Assembly (NCBI GenBank): GCA_016932135.1
Contig: JAFGDJ010000159.1
Location: forward strand, 1 to 44,304
Source of the DNA: Spirochaetales bacterium
GTDB taxonomy: Bacteria > Spirochaetota > Spirochaetia > JAFGDJ01
Direction of reading: 5' to 3'
Length of the DNA stretch: 44,304 nt
Below are positions 35,258-43,171 of the stretch, one piece after another (within the stretch, counting starts at the first letter, position 1; each line of letters begins with the position of its first letter). Both the position numbers and the translations under genes were made by a program. The notes below the pieces were generated by a model. That model did no database searches and had not been told where the DNA came from. It saw nothing but the letters and a program-made list of their open reading frames with translations.

Positions 35258-35493
35258 CGGTCATTTCGCTCCTTCAAAAGGTCCGCCAGGGGGTCCTTTT
35301 GTGTTAAGGGGGGCAGAGGTTTGTACTCGTAGGGTTTTACGGCTTCTTTTACAAAAAGAGGTTCCGCCTCGAAAGGGACTACCAGGGCAACCGGGTGTCT
35401 GTGGTCGACAATGACGATCGGTTCGCCGGCTTGTACCTTTTTAAGTTCCGCGCTCAGGTGGGCTTTCAGATTCGAGACTGAAATAGTCTTCAT
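35251..35493 (-). CDS. Phd/YefM-family antitoxin
   Basis: This 80-residue protein begins KTISVSNLKAHLSAELKKVQAGEPIVIVDHRHPVALVVP, the DNA-binding Phd/YefM fold. It ends in a flexible Pro/Lys-rich tail (about residues 48-80) that should wrap the toxin. It is first in the operon and overlaps the PIN toxin by 7 bp. The promoter, with an embedded inverted repeat, lies immediately upstream and the -10 box is only 6 nt from ATG, so the mRNA is predicted to be leaderless. The repeat suggests autorepression. Confidence 0.85.
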   Translation of the reverse strand: MKTISVSNLKAHLSAELKKVQAGEPIVIVDHRHPVALVVPFEAEPLFVKEAVKPYEYKPLPPLTQKDPLADLLKERNDRW

Positions 35494-35499
35494 ATGACC

Positions 35500-35528
35500 A
35501 GTATATGACTATAATAGCTGATAGTCAA
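35500..35528 (-). promoter_or_regulatory. toxin-antitoxin promoter with embedded operator
   Basis: On the - strand: TTGACT (35528-35523), 17 bp, TATACT (35505-35500), then 6 nt to ATG 35493. An inverted repeat with perfect 7-bp arms, TGACTAT (35506-35512) and ATAGTCA (35521-35527), fills the spacer and touches the -35 box. That is where a Phd-type antitoxin would block RNA polymerase. Confidence 0.7.
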
Positions 35529-35566
35529 TCATCATCTCTGGGTTTTCTTGAAGCGGGACGCGGGCA

Positions 35567-35697
35567 ATGGAAGCTGTTATCCTTCTCGATACGGACATTC
35601 TGCCTGATCTCTTAGCAGATAGGGGCTCCGCAGCGGTCCCTGAGGACATCCTGTCAGCCGGCCGGGGTGGCCGTATCGGCTGTAACGCCCGGAGATC
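35567..35697 (+). pseudogene. truncated PIN-domain remnant
   Basis: From ATG 35567 the reading begins MEAVILLDTDILPDLLADRG, then VPEDILSAGRGGRIG. This matches the first strand and helices of a PIN domain (ILLDTxxLxDLLxDR, with the first catalytic Asp). After about 44 residues similarity ends where the 3' end of the patatin gene on the other strand begins (35698). The remaining PIN acidic residues are absent. No antitoxin gene precedes it. It is likely the broken end of a second toxin gene, lying 74 bp from an intact toxin-antitoxin pair. Confidence 0.45.
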
Positions 35698-37941
35698 TCA
35701 GGTGACGAAGCCTGCTCCACCGAGGGCTTTTACCAGGTCGTCTATCCCTTCTTCTTCTTTCAAATAGTCTTTGGCGTACCGGTATCCCGCTTCCACGATC
35801 TCTTCCAGGCTTTCAAACTCCAGCATGCCGAACCCCTCTACGGGGGGGCGGAGGTAGAAATCGGCCATATCCTTGACGCTGTTGATTCGCTGGACACTCC
35901 CCAGCATGGTGGTGCGGAACAGGATGTTCGAGAGGGTCGGAATGACGGCGCGGCGGCTTCGGGGCAGCAGTTTCTGCCGAAGGATCTGCCGGGCCGATGG
36001 ATACACGGTGCTGCCCCGGGGAACCTCCACATCCCGGGTCGGAGCCACATCCACGGCTATCAGGGTTCCCCGGCATTTGGCGCGCATCACATCCCCCGGC
36101 AGATTGTTCACCACCCCGCCATCCACCAGCAGGCGGTCCTCGAGAATCACCGGAGGAAAGACCCCGGGAAGGGATATACTGGAAAGCACGGCGGTAAGGA
36201 GGGGGCCCGATGTATGAACCCAGGCATCGGCGGCGGTGAGGTCCGAGGCTACGCAGAAATACCCCGTCCACAGGTCTTCTATCCGCACATCCCCCAGCTG
36301 TTCGGAGAGCATCCGTTCCAGGCGGCGGCCCCGTAAAAGGGAAACCAGGGGAAGGGTATAGTCCTTGAAAGGTTTGTGCCGGGCGAACAGGCCCTTCAGC
36401 ATCGTAACCAGATCCCGGGGGTCGATGCCCATGGCGTGCCCCGCGGAAACCACGGCCCCCATGCTGGTACCGCCGATCATGTCCACGGGAATCCCCTTTT
36501 CCTTCAGGGCCCGCAGAACCCCGATGTGGGCGAACCCCTTCGCCCCGCCCCCGGAAAGAACCAGGGTTACCGCCTGGCCCGTCAGGAGCCGGGCGAGGCG
36601 CTCATAATCGGCGTCCCGGCCCGCCCGCACATGGACGACTCCCTCCACCTTCCGGCAGGCAAGCCACCGGCCGGTGCCCGAAGGCAGGGCCGTTTCCGGT
36701 GGATGGAGCAGGACAAGGGTGGCGGGGGGTATTTCCCCGGCCGGTCCCTGGAGCAGGGTTTTCTCCAACGGGCTCTCCTCGGGTGTGCCTTCGGCGTCCC
36801 CCAGGAGAAGCAGACGGTCGGCCCGGCGGACGCAGCGCCAGGTCCAGGGCGTGGGGTCTGTATCGGGAATATACATGACATAATCGTATGACCCCTCCTG
36901 TTCATCCAGCCAGATCTCCAGCCGCATGGCGTTGGGGTTATCCTCCGGGATGTTGGCCGTTCCCGGAAGACCGACGAGACGGTCTACCTCGCCGCTGGAA
37001 AGCAGAAGCACCCGGCGGGGATGGATCGGCATGATGAGCTTCCGGGCCAGAGCGGCGGCATCGGCCTTCGGTGAAAGGGGAAGGACGGCGAAATTCGTCA
37101 CCCCGGTGTCTTGAGATCGGCATTCCAGGTTCCGGCGGAGGCGCCGGATAATGATCCGGGTCATGGCCATGACCAGTTCCGGATGACTCGATATGATCCC
37201 CCGGAAGGTTTCCGGCGAGATAAGGATGGCTTCGCTGTCCCGGGCGGCGAAGACGTGGGCCGAACGGGTCTCCCCGGTGAAAAGGGCCATTTCTCCCACG
37301 CATTCCCCGGCGAAGATCTGCCCCGCCAGCTGCCGGCCTTCCGGGGTCTCCACCTCCGCCGCCAGGCGGCCGTGCATCAGGACGCAGAGGCTCTGGTCAT
37401 CCTCCCCCTGGCGGAACAGGTATTCCCCCCGGCGCAGGCGTATCCATTCCGCCACCCGTTCGATCTCGTCTCTCACCTCTTCGGGAAGGGGGCCGAAGAG
37501 AAGGGGTAACACCGTCTCTACCCGGTAATGGCGGATCCGGCGGCGGATGAGCTCTTCCATCTCCTTCAAGACCGCCGGGGATGCCGCCGCCACGGATTCG
37601 AAGGTCTCCCGGCGCAGGCGGACCAGAAGGCTCGTCTCCAGGGCCCTCACCCCCGCGGTCCTGCGCCCGCCGGTGAGCAGGTGGAGCTCTCCCACCGGGT
37701 CTCCCGGTTGTAACACCCCTATTCGCTCCTTGTCTCCGTCGGCCAGGATCTCCACGCTGCCTGAGGCTATTACGTAGGCCGAATCGCACAGGTCGCCCTG
37801 ATGAAAAAGAAAAGCCCCTTTATCGAGGGGGTATTCCTCCAGGGCTTGGGCGGTTTTTTCGGCGGTTTCCGGGTCAAGTCCCTGGAACAGCCCGGCTTTT
37901 TTCCAGAGGTCGTACTTTTTCCCACCGGTCATGGCGGCCAC
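35698..37941 (-). CDS. patatin-like phospholipase with two cyclic-nucleotide-binding domains (NTE-like)
   Basis: This 747-residue protein has two cNMP-binding domains (about residues 12-130 and 150-265), each with the phosphate-binding-cassette Glu and Arg (VGELHLLTGGRRTAGV; VGEMALFTGETRSAHV). A linker domain (about 285-450) follows, then a patatin lipase: oxyanion GGGAKG at 464-469, nucleophile Ser493 in GGTSMG, and dyad Asp607 in DGG. This is the architecture of neuropathy-target-esterase-type lysophospholipases. No signal peptide. GTG 37941 lies 1 bp after the TAA of the upstream gene, so the two are coupled; ATG 37932 is an alternative. Cyclic nucleotide binding is expected to control hydrolysis. 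Confidence 0.88.
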   Translation of the reverse strand: MAAMTGGKKYDLWKKAGLFQGLDPETAEKTAQALEEYPLDKGAFLFHQGDLCDSAYVIASGSVEILADGDKERIGVLQPGDPVGELHLLTGGRRTAGVRALETSLLVRLRRETFESVAAASPAVLKEMEELIRRRIRHYRVETVLPLLFGPLPEEVRDEIERVAEWIRLRRGEYLFRQGEDDQSLCVLMHGRLAAEVETPEGRQLAGQIFAGECVGEMALFTGETRSAHVFAARDSEAILISPETFRGIISSHPELVMAMTRIIIRRLRRNLECRSQDTGVTNFAVLPLSPKADAAALARKLIMPIHPRRVLLLSSGEVDRLVGLPGTANIPEDNPNAMRLEIWLDEQEGSYDYVMYIPDTDPTPWTWRCVRRADRLLLLGDAEGTPEESPLEKTLLQGPAGEIPPATLVLLHPPETALPSGTGRWLACRKVEGVVHVRAGRDADYERLARLLTGQAVTLVLSGGGAKGFAHIGVLRALKEKGIPVDMIGGTSMGAVVSAGHAMGIDPRDLVTMLKGLFARHKPFKDYTLPLVSLLRGRRLERMLSEQLGDVRIEDLWTGYFCVASDLTAADAWVHTSGPLLTAVLSSISLPGVFPPVILEDRLLVDGGVVNNLPGDVMRAKCRGTLIAVDVAPTRDVEVPRGSTVYPSARQILRQKLLPRSRRAVIPTLSNILFRTTMLGSVQRINSVKDMADFYLRPPVEGFGMLEFESLEEIVEAGYRYAKDYLKEEEGIDDLVKALGGAGFVT

Positions 37942-37942
37942 G

Positions 37943-40900
37943 TTATCCCGCCCTCTGTATCTGAAGGCGCAGCCTCCGGCAGAGTACCCGCAGTACCCCG
38001 TGGGCGATTTCCGGGTTGTCCGCCAGGGCTATATCGAAGGCATCCTTGTCCAGCCGGAAGAGCACCGAGTTCTCACAGGCCGTCACAGAGGCCGCCCGGG
38101 GAGCCGGGTCCAGCAGGGCCATCTCGCCGATAATCTCCCCGGCTTCCAGGAAGGCTATGGTCCGCTCCCCGTCGTGAACCCGCATTTTCCCCCGGGCGAT
38201 CACGTAGAGGCAGCTCTCCAGGTCACCCTTATGAATGATGGTTTCACCCTCTATCGCCTCGAGGCGGTCCGCCAGGGCGGCCAGGGAGGCCAGGGCCTGG
38301 TCGGGAGTCTCCTCGAAAATCGGCGAGGATTTGAGAAGAACGACGCGTTCGATATCCGTCATATCGGAATCTCCTTCTTGGTTGCTTGAAAGTTCTTTCA
38401 CAGCCCACTGTGCCGTCCGGGCTATCCTCCGGTCGCCGCTGGAGAGCAGGCACCGGATGAGCGGCAGCAGGTCGGAGCGGGATTCCCGGGCCGCGGCGTA
38501 CAACGCGCAGGCGGTAACCCAGGGATAAGGCCAGGTTTCGGGAGAGGATAGAATCTCCGAAAGCAGGTCTCCGTCGATGTTTTCCGTTCCCCCCGGGGAG
38601 GGTGAAGGGTCCCGGTAAAGGTCGGTCACCCGGCGGCGGAGTTCCCGGTCCAAGGTCACCTCCAGGAGTTCCTGGGCCAGGCTTCGTTCCCGGGCATCGG
38701 GGCTTTTGAGCCTTCCGTGAACAAGGGCTATCCCCGGCGGCCTGTAGAGAAAACTGAGAAGCCGGAAGACATGCCTTAAGAGAAGGTCTGTTTCCCCTTT
38801 CACGGCGGATGCCAGGGGTGAGCGGCTCTCTCCGGGCGGTCCGGTTTCCAGGTTCCGGAGGAACAGGGCCTTTTCCGTTTCCTGAAGGACCAGCGAACGG
38901 AGGGCCGGCCGGTCCTCCGGGGGGGCATGGTAGTCCTGCAGGGACAGGGCCCGCCCCGCCTCGTGCCGGGTTTCCGGGTCGGGGTGCCGTAAAAGGGACG
39001 CCAGGAGGTCCGTCGATTCAGGGGCGGAAATTCTTCCGCAGGCGCGGACCAGGCAGAGGCGGGTTTCCCGGGATGCCCCGTCGGGGGCGGAGAGAATACC
39101 GGCGGCCCAGGGGAGGAGAGTGGTTCCAAAGGCCGCGGCGGCGCAGACCGCTTCGGACCGGAGGGTCCGGTCTTCCATGCACCGGACAACTTCCGGCACC
39201 AGGGCCGCCGCGGGGACCCGGGAAGCAGCTCTCAAGGCTTCTTTTTTCAGGGTGACGTCACTATCCTTCAGCAGCGCCGCCAGGGGAGAGATGAAGTCCG
39301 GAGATCCCACCTCCCCGGTCAGCCGGGCGGCGAAAAGCCGGTCTTCCGGGTCCGGCGAGGCCAGGAGGCGGCAAAGAGTGGGTGCGATGAGAAGCACCCC
39401 GTCGATGCCCCGGGAGCGCAGCAGGCCGGCAAAAAAGCCCCTCCGGATGTCGGGATCCCGGTGGTTCATGTAGGTCGGGGCCAGTCTTTCCGCCTCCGGA
39501 TCCAGGGCGCAGAGAACACGGACCGCCCGGGACAGAACGGAAGGGTCTTTTTCCGTTTCCAGGAGCTCCTTCAGGCGGTCCAGCGACCGGGTGAGCCGGT
39601 GGATTTCCATGCACTCAAGGACCTCCCGGCGGACCTCCGGGTCCGGGTGATCCAGTAACCGGGGGAGCTTTTCCAGGTGCGCCTCGGACCCGGCTTCCTC
39701 CAGGATTTCCAGGGCGTAGCGGACCTGCTTTCCCCGGGGAGAGTCCAGGAGCCGCAGCACCGATGACAGGCTCGCTTCCTCGGTTAAGGAAATTCTCTCC
39801 GGGGGAACCCTCCCCCCGGAAAGGGCTTTGTCCAGGGTCTCCCGGTAGGATCGGAAGGCAAAGAAGGCGAGCACCAGGATTCCGGCCATGATGAGAAGGG
39901 TGAAAAGAGCGATATGCCCCAGGGTGATCCCGGGAACCAGGTCGATAAGCAGGAGCAGCCCCCCGGCCGCCCCCACCGCCAGGGGAACGCCCACCCCCTC
40001 CGCCAGGGTCTGGACAGAGATCCGCAGCCGGGGCTCCAGGGGCTGGTAGGCGGCTTTCAGGGAGGAGTCGGAGAGGCCCGACACCACGACGAAATTGACG
40101 ATCCGCGCCGAGAGAACCAGGATAAAAAAACCTCCCGCGGCCTCTCCAAAGACCAGGGAGGCCGCCGCGGCGCCGCAGAGAATCGCCCCCACCGCCAGGG
40201 GGTTGGCGGAGAGCCCGACCCCGACCCCGAACCTGAGGAGGACCCGGCCCGATACGAAAAGGAGGAACAGCAGGGTCAGCAGGGTGGCCGTGGCGGTGAA
40301 CATCCCGAGAAAACCGGTCAGTTCCTCGGCCCCGGCGAAACGGAGGGCCGCAGCGCTGAGAAAGAGAAAATTCACCATGTTCGAACCGAGTTCCAGGGCG
40401 ACCCGGAAGGATAAGAGTCTTCGAATATACGGGTTTTTAAAAACCAGGGCGCCGGCCCTGACCGGTTTCCCGGGCTTCTGTGCCTGCCGCGGGGGTTCCG
40501 ACGGACTCTTGTCCGGGAAAACGAGGCTCACCAGGGCCGCCGAGGCCAGGGCGCCGGAGGAAAAAAACAGCAGGTTTTCCGTTCCGCCGGTAAGACGGTT
40601 TAAAGAGCCCGCGAGTCCCCCGCCGGCCACAACCCCGGCGATCTGCGCCGCCATAACCAGGGGATAGCGGCGTTTCATCTCCTGGATGTTCCAGAGCCGG
40701 CCGGCCCGGGCGCCCAGGAGAATCATGCCGGCCTGGGTTGCCAGGACCACGCCCACCATCAGGGCGTAGACGAGCCAGGGATGTCGTTCCGCCCCGGTTC
40801 CGGCCGCCCCGAGGAGGGCTGAAAAGGAAAGAAGGACGGCCATGGAAAAGAAGGACAGGGATATCCGCTTCTGGAGCACCAGGAGAAGGGCGAAGAGGGG

Positions 40901-41086
40901 CGGAAGAGTCGCCGCGATGGCCAGGTACACCAGCGGGAGCTTTGCCGACCCGGCGGTGACCAGGAAAAGACTGTTGGCGGCGGTGTACAGAAGGGATACC
41001 GCGAACCCCTGGAGGGCAGCCTGGGCGCAGAGGAGGGGAAAGACGCGGTGGGGTTTGTCCGATGGGGCTTTTCTGTGTAAATCCAC
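37943..41086 (-). CDS. NTT/MFS-like membrane protein fused to HEAT repeats and a cNMP-binding domain
   Basis: This protein has about 1047 residues. Residues 1 to about 400 contain ten to twelve membrane helices resembling nucleotide-transporter (NTT) or MFS proteins. Residues about 430-880 are helical HEAT-like repeats (LDHPDPEVRREVLECM, MNHRDPDIRRGFFAGLL, LRHPDPETRHEAGRAL). Residues about 905-1040 are a cNMP-binding domain with cassette GEMALLDPAPRAASV. The reading is open up to 41176, but that TTG is the -35 box of the promoter, so the start must be downstream. GTG 41086 behind AGGGTGG is the best candidate and is uncertain. It precedes and is coupled to the patatin gene. May be a transporter-like sensor rather than a true carrier. 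Confidence 0.8.
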   Translation of the reverse strand: MDLHRKAPSDKPHRVFPLLCAQAALQGFAVSLLYTAANSLFLVTAGSAKLPLVYLAIAATLPPLFALLLVLQKRISLSFFSMAVLLSFSALLGAAGTGAERHPWLVYALMVGVVLATQAGMILLGARAGRLWNIQEMKRRYPLVMAAQIAGVVAGGGLAGSLNRLTGGTENLLFFSSGALASAALVSLVFPDKSPSEPPRQAQKPGKPVRAGALVFKNPYIRRLLSFRVALELGSNMVNFLFLSAAALRFAGAEELTGFLGMFTATATLLTLLFLLFVSGRVLLRFGVGVGLSANPLAVGAILCGAAAASLVFGEAAGGFFILVLSARIVNFVVVSGLSDSSLKAAYQPLEPRLRISVQTLAEGVGVPLAVGAAGGLLLLIDLVPGITLGHIALFTLLIMAGILVLAFFAFRSYRETLDKALSGGRVPPERISLTEEASLSSVLRLLDSPRGKQVRYALEILEEAGSEAHLEKLPRLLDHPDPEVRREVLECMEIHRLTRSLDRLKELLETEKDPSVLSRAVRVLCALDPEAERLAPTYMNHRDPDIRRGFFAGLLRSRGIDGVLLIAPTLCRLLASPDPEDRLFAARLTGEVGSPDFISPLAALLKDSDVTLKKEALRAASRVPAAALVPEVVRCMEDRTLRSEAVCAAAAFGTTLLPWAAGILSAPDGASRETRLCLVRACGRISAPESTDLLASLLRHPDPETRHEAGRALSLQDYHAPPEDRPALRSLVLQETEKALFLRNLETGPPGESRSPLASAVKGETDLLLRHVFRLLSFLYRPPGIALVHGRLKSPDARERSLAQELLEVTLDRELRRRVTDLYRDPSPSPGGTENIDGDLLSEILSSPETWPYPWVTACALYAAARESRSDLLPLIRCLLSSGDRRIARTAQWAVKELSSNQEGDSDMTDIERVVLLKSSPIFEETPDQALASLAALADRLEAIEGETIIHKGDLESCLYVIARGKMRVHDGERTIAFLEAGEIIGEMALLDPAPRAASVTACENSVLFRLDKDAFDIALADNPEIAHGVLRVLCRRLRLQIQRAG

Positions 41087-41146
41087 AACCACCACCCTGG
41101 CGGGAACCTTTTTTACACCCTGAGGCCGGCAACGCCGGACAGTATT

Positions 41147-41176
41147 ACTATAGGCCCCGGGTTTCCGGGCTGTCAA
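41147..41176 (-). promoter_or_regulatory. promoter of the transporter-like/patatin operon
   Basis: On the - strand: TTGACA (41176-41171), 18 bp, TATAGT (41152-41147). Predicted start about 41140, leaving a leader of about 50 nt containing CCGGC-GTT-GCCGG, a short stem-loop. Confidence 0.65.
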
Positions 41177-41422
41177 ATCATTTCTTCAGTGTCATGAAGC
41201 CGGCGCCCGCAGAAGACTGCTTTCATGCCTGCATGTTCTCGATCTGTCCTCTAGTCCACGGAAGATTTTGTCCGGTTTACCGGGTTAATGCTCTAAAGCG
41301 GATAGGTAACCAAACGGGATAAGTTGTAACTATACCTATTACTCCTAATACCTGTTTCCTGGCCTCTGAACACATTGCCTCTGTCGTTCAGCAAACAGTG
41401 TTTTAAGTACTGAATTGATCCC
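41177..41422. other. intergenic region with nested inverted repeats
   Basis: No gene is seen between the LuxR stop and the transporter promoter. It holds ATAGGTA with TACCTAT (7-bp arms about 24 bp apart, around 41300-41340). It also holds a nested structure: outer CTGTTT (41352-41357) with AAACAG (41393-41398), inner CTGAAC (41366-41371) with GTTCAG (41386-41391), plus a direct repeat GCCTCTG (41362-41368 and 41377-41383). On the - strand the latter could be a terminator-like or regulatory structure for the LuxR gene, but it lacks a U-run. Confidence 0.4.
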
Positions 41423-42856
41423 CTAGGCGCTCTTTTCCGAGAAGATATACACCAGCTCCAGCCTGTTTTTAACCCGGCACTTGGTAAACACGTTGTAAAG
41501 GTGGGCTTTGACCGTCCGTTCGGAGATGAACAGTTTTTCGGCAATGTCCTTATTTCTTCTCCCTACCAGGATCTCCCGGACCACGTCGATTTCCCGGGGG
41601 GAAAGCCGGTACTCTTCGAAGGGCGGATCGCGAAGCTCCTGCCGTTTGTACCGTTCTACCTGTTCCCGGTAGGTGGCCAGGAGGGTGTCCAGTTGGCTGA
41701 CCCGGGTGATGACAAGGGAGCTCATGAAGAGGAACATGCCCACGTGCAGGTGGGAGGTAAAATTGCTTACCTTCAACCCCGCCGCCCCGGCCAGGGATGA
41801 AAGGGACGAGACCCCCAGCATCACAAAACCGGCAAGAATCAGGAGGGCTTCTTGTTGTCCCCTTTTCCATATCCGGACAAGGTAGATAACCAGCAGCAGG
41901 ATCGTGGCAAAAATGAAAAACTGCAAGAGGACCCGCGTAAGGATGCCGGCGGTAAAGACGGGTAAAAAGCCCTCCCGCCCCCGGGTCAGGTACAGCAGGG
42001 TCGGAAAAACAACACCAAGAAAGGCGAAAAGGGTGTTTATACCGAGAGCCGCTGTAATCAGGGGGCTCCGCTGCCGGGGAAACAGGCCTTTTATAAATAG
42101 AATAAAGAAGAAGGGGATGCAAAAGGTCTGGGCAACGCCGATGATATCCCAGAAAAAGGGCTCCGGCGGAAACAGGTTTTTTATATCCGTGTACCGATAG
42201 GTGTAGAAGGCCACCAGGACACAGAGGAACGCCAGAAAATATGTACCCGTAAACTCGGAGTTGTACACCCTTATCAGGACCAGCAGGACGGCGGAAAGAA
42301 GATAAAAGAAGGTAAACCCCAGGGGCAGCAGGTCCTTCAGGATCATGTGCCTGTAAAGCTCCCGGCTAGGGCCGATAAGAAAATCATCCCTTATCCCGAT
42401 ATACAGGGGAAAATGAGAGGTAATCCGGGCATAGAGCGTCTTGCCGCCGTAGTCAGGAGGCAGATGGTATTCCGTCCGGTAGAATCCCGCGAAGGAGTTC
42501 GGATCATCCGACCCGTAGGTTCCCAGAATATCATCTTCGACGAAAAAAACCGCCGATGAAAAAATGGTTCCCACCGCCAGAAAGCTGTTCATTTCTATTT
42601 CTTCCGGAAGCCGGGTCTTCAGCCACAGGGTTGGCGATGCAAGCCTACCGGGATTCCTGAACGCCAGGGTGTCCGCCGCTCTCCAGTCGTCCCGAAGCTG
42701 GATGTCATGATAGGACGCTTCGTCGAAGAGGATCTCCCAGGATTCAATTCTGAACAATGTACTTCGGGTCCGCACAAGATGGGGAAGCACGATTCCGGCG
42801 GTCATGGCAAAGAGGGAGAACCAGATATAGATATACAGGATCTTTTTAATCCTCAT
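41423..42856 (-). CDS. membrane-bound LuxR-type regulator (7TMR-DISM-HTH)
   Basis: This 477-residue protein has a signal anchor at residues 5-25, a periplasmic beta-rich domain (about 30-180) like the DISM extracellular sensor, seven membrane helices (about 190-400), and a LuxR helix-turn-helix at the C-terminus (about 405-470). The last carries LSPREIDVVREILVGRRNKDIAEKLFISERTVKAHLYNVF. It has no kinase or receiver domain, so it would bind DNA while membrane-bound: a one-component transmembrane regulator, an arrangement seen in spirochaetes. GGAG (42870-42867) is its ribosome binding site. Likely targets include the downstream operon, but that is inference. Confidence 0.85.
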   Translation of the reverse strand: MRIKKILYIYIWFSLFAMTAGIVLPHLVRTRSTLFRIESWEILFDEASYHDIQLRDDWRAADTLAFRNPGRLASPTLWLKTRLPEEIEMNSFLAVGTIFSSAVFFVEDDILGTYGSDDPNSFAGFYRTEYHLPPDYGGKTLYARITSHFPLYIGIRDDFLIGPSRELYRHMILKDLLPLGFTFFYLLSAVLLVLIRVYNSEFTGTYFLAFLCVLVAFYTYRYTDIKNLFPPEPFFWDIIGVAQTFCIPFFFILFIKGLFPRQRSPLITAALGINTLFAFLGVVFPTLLYLTRGREGFLPVFTAGILTRVLLQFFIFATILLLVIYLVRIWKRGQQEALLILAGFVMLGVSSLSSLAGAAGLKVSNFTSHLHVGMFLFMSSLVITRVSQLDTLLATYREQVERYKRQELRDPPFEEYRLSPREIDVVREILVGRRNKDIAEKLFISERTVKAHLYNVFTKCRVKNRLELVYIFSEKSA

Positions 42857-42872
42857 GAGCAGAGGTCTCCAT
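42846..42872 (-). CDS. eight-residue upstream mini-ORF overlapping the LuxR start
   Basis: ATG at 42872, eight codons (METSAHED) and TAA at 42848-42846, out of frame with and overlapping the LuxR start at 42856. It has the better ribosome binding site of the two (AGGAGGAG, 42887-42881, 8 nt spacing). It lies inside the predicted leader (start about 42898). Translation of it would place terminating ribosomes on the LuxR start codon. Confidence 0.35.
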   Translation of the reverse strand: METSAHED

Positions 42873-42904
42873 CAGCGGATCTCCTCCTGGCTTTTATGGA
42901 ACAG

Positions 42905-42933
42905 ATTATACGGTTTTTTTGGGCTTCTGTCAG
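42905..42933 (-). promoter_or_regulatory. promoter of the membrane LuxR gene
   Basis: On the - strand: CTGACA (42933-42928), 17 bp, TATAAT (42910-42905). Near-consensus; start about 42898, with a 42-nt leader. Confidence 0.65.
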
Positions 42934-43007
42934 GTGAGGTTCTTGCAAAATTAACATGAAGAGAGGTGATAACATATGAAGAAGATTAACCTTGTAGAAT
43001 AAGCAGG

Positions 43008-43109
43008 ATGAACAAGCACAAAATAACCGGAATATCCCCCGGCCTGATGGTACCGGAGACGGATGGGCGGCTGAATGGAGATTGTAAAATCCACGGCGGC
43101 TTCGTGTAA
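43008..43109 (+). CDS. possible 33-residue ORF of unknown function
   Basis: ATG 43008 to TAA 43107-43109. It is preceded by an even shorter ORF at 42976-43002 (MKKINLVE) with AGAGGTGAT as ribosome binding site. No homology recognised, and the ribosome binding site of the 33-residue ORF is weak (AGGA). Could be the remnant of a gene lost from this accessory region, or chance. Confidence 0.2.
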   Translation: MNKHKITGISPGLMVPETDGRLNGDCKIHGGFV

Positions 43110-43130
43110 ATTACATGAAAATCCACGAAG
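43100..43130. repeat. inverted repeat upstream of the AAA ATPase promoter
   Basis: CTTCGTG (43100-43106) and CACGAAG (43124-43130), perfect 7-bp arms, with an internal palindrome TGTAA-A-TTACA (43105-43115). The repeat ends 6 bp before the -35 box, a typical position for an activator or repressor site. Confidence 0.4.
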
Positions 43131-43136
43131 TTGTTG

Positions 43137-43165
43137 TTGAATTTATATAATAATCCTGCTATGAT
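43137..43165 (+). promoter_or_regulatory. promoter of the AAA ATPase gene
   Basis: TTGAAT (43137-43142), 17 bp, extended -10 TGC-TATGAT (43160-43165), then 6 nt to ATG 43172. Leaderless transcript predicted. Confidence 0.6.
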
Positions 43166-43171
43166 ATCAGT

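Noticed and set aside
41087-41176. TTG at 41176 as the start of the transporter-like gene.
   Set aside because: That TTG is the first three bases of the TTGACA -35 box and lies upstream of the predicted transcription start at about 41140.
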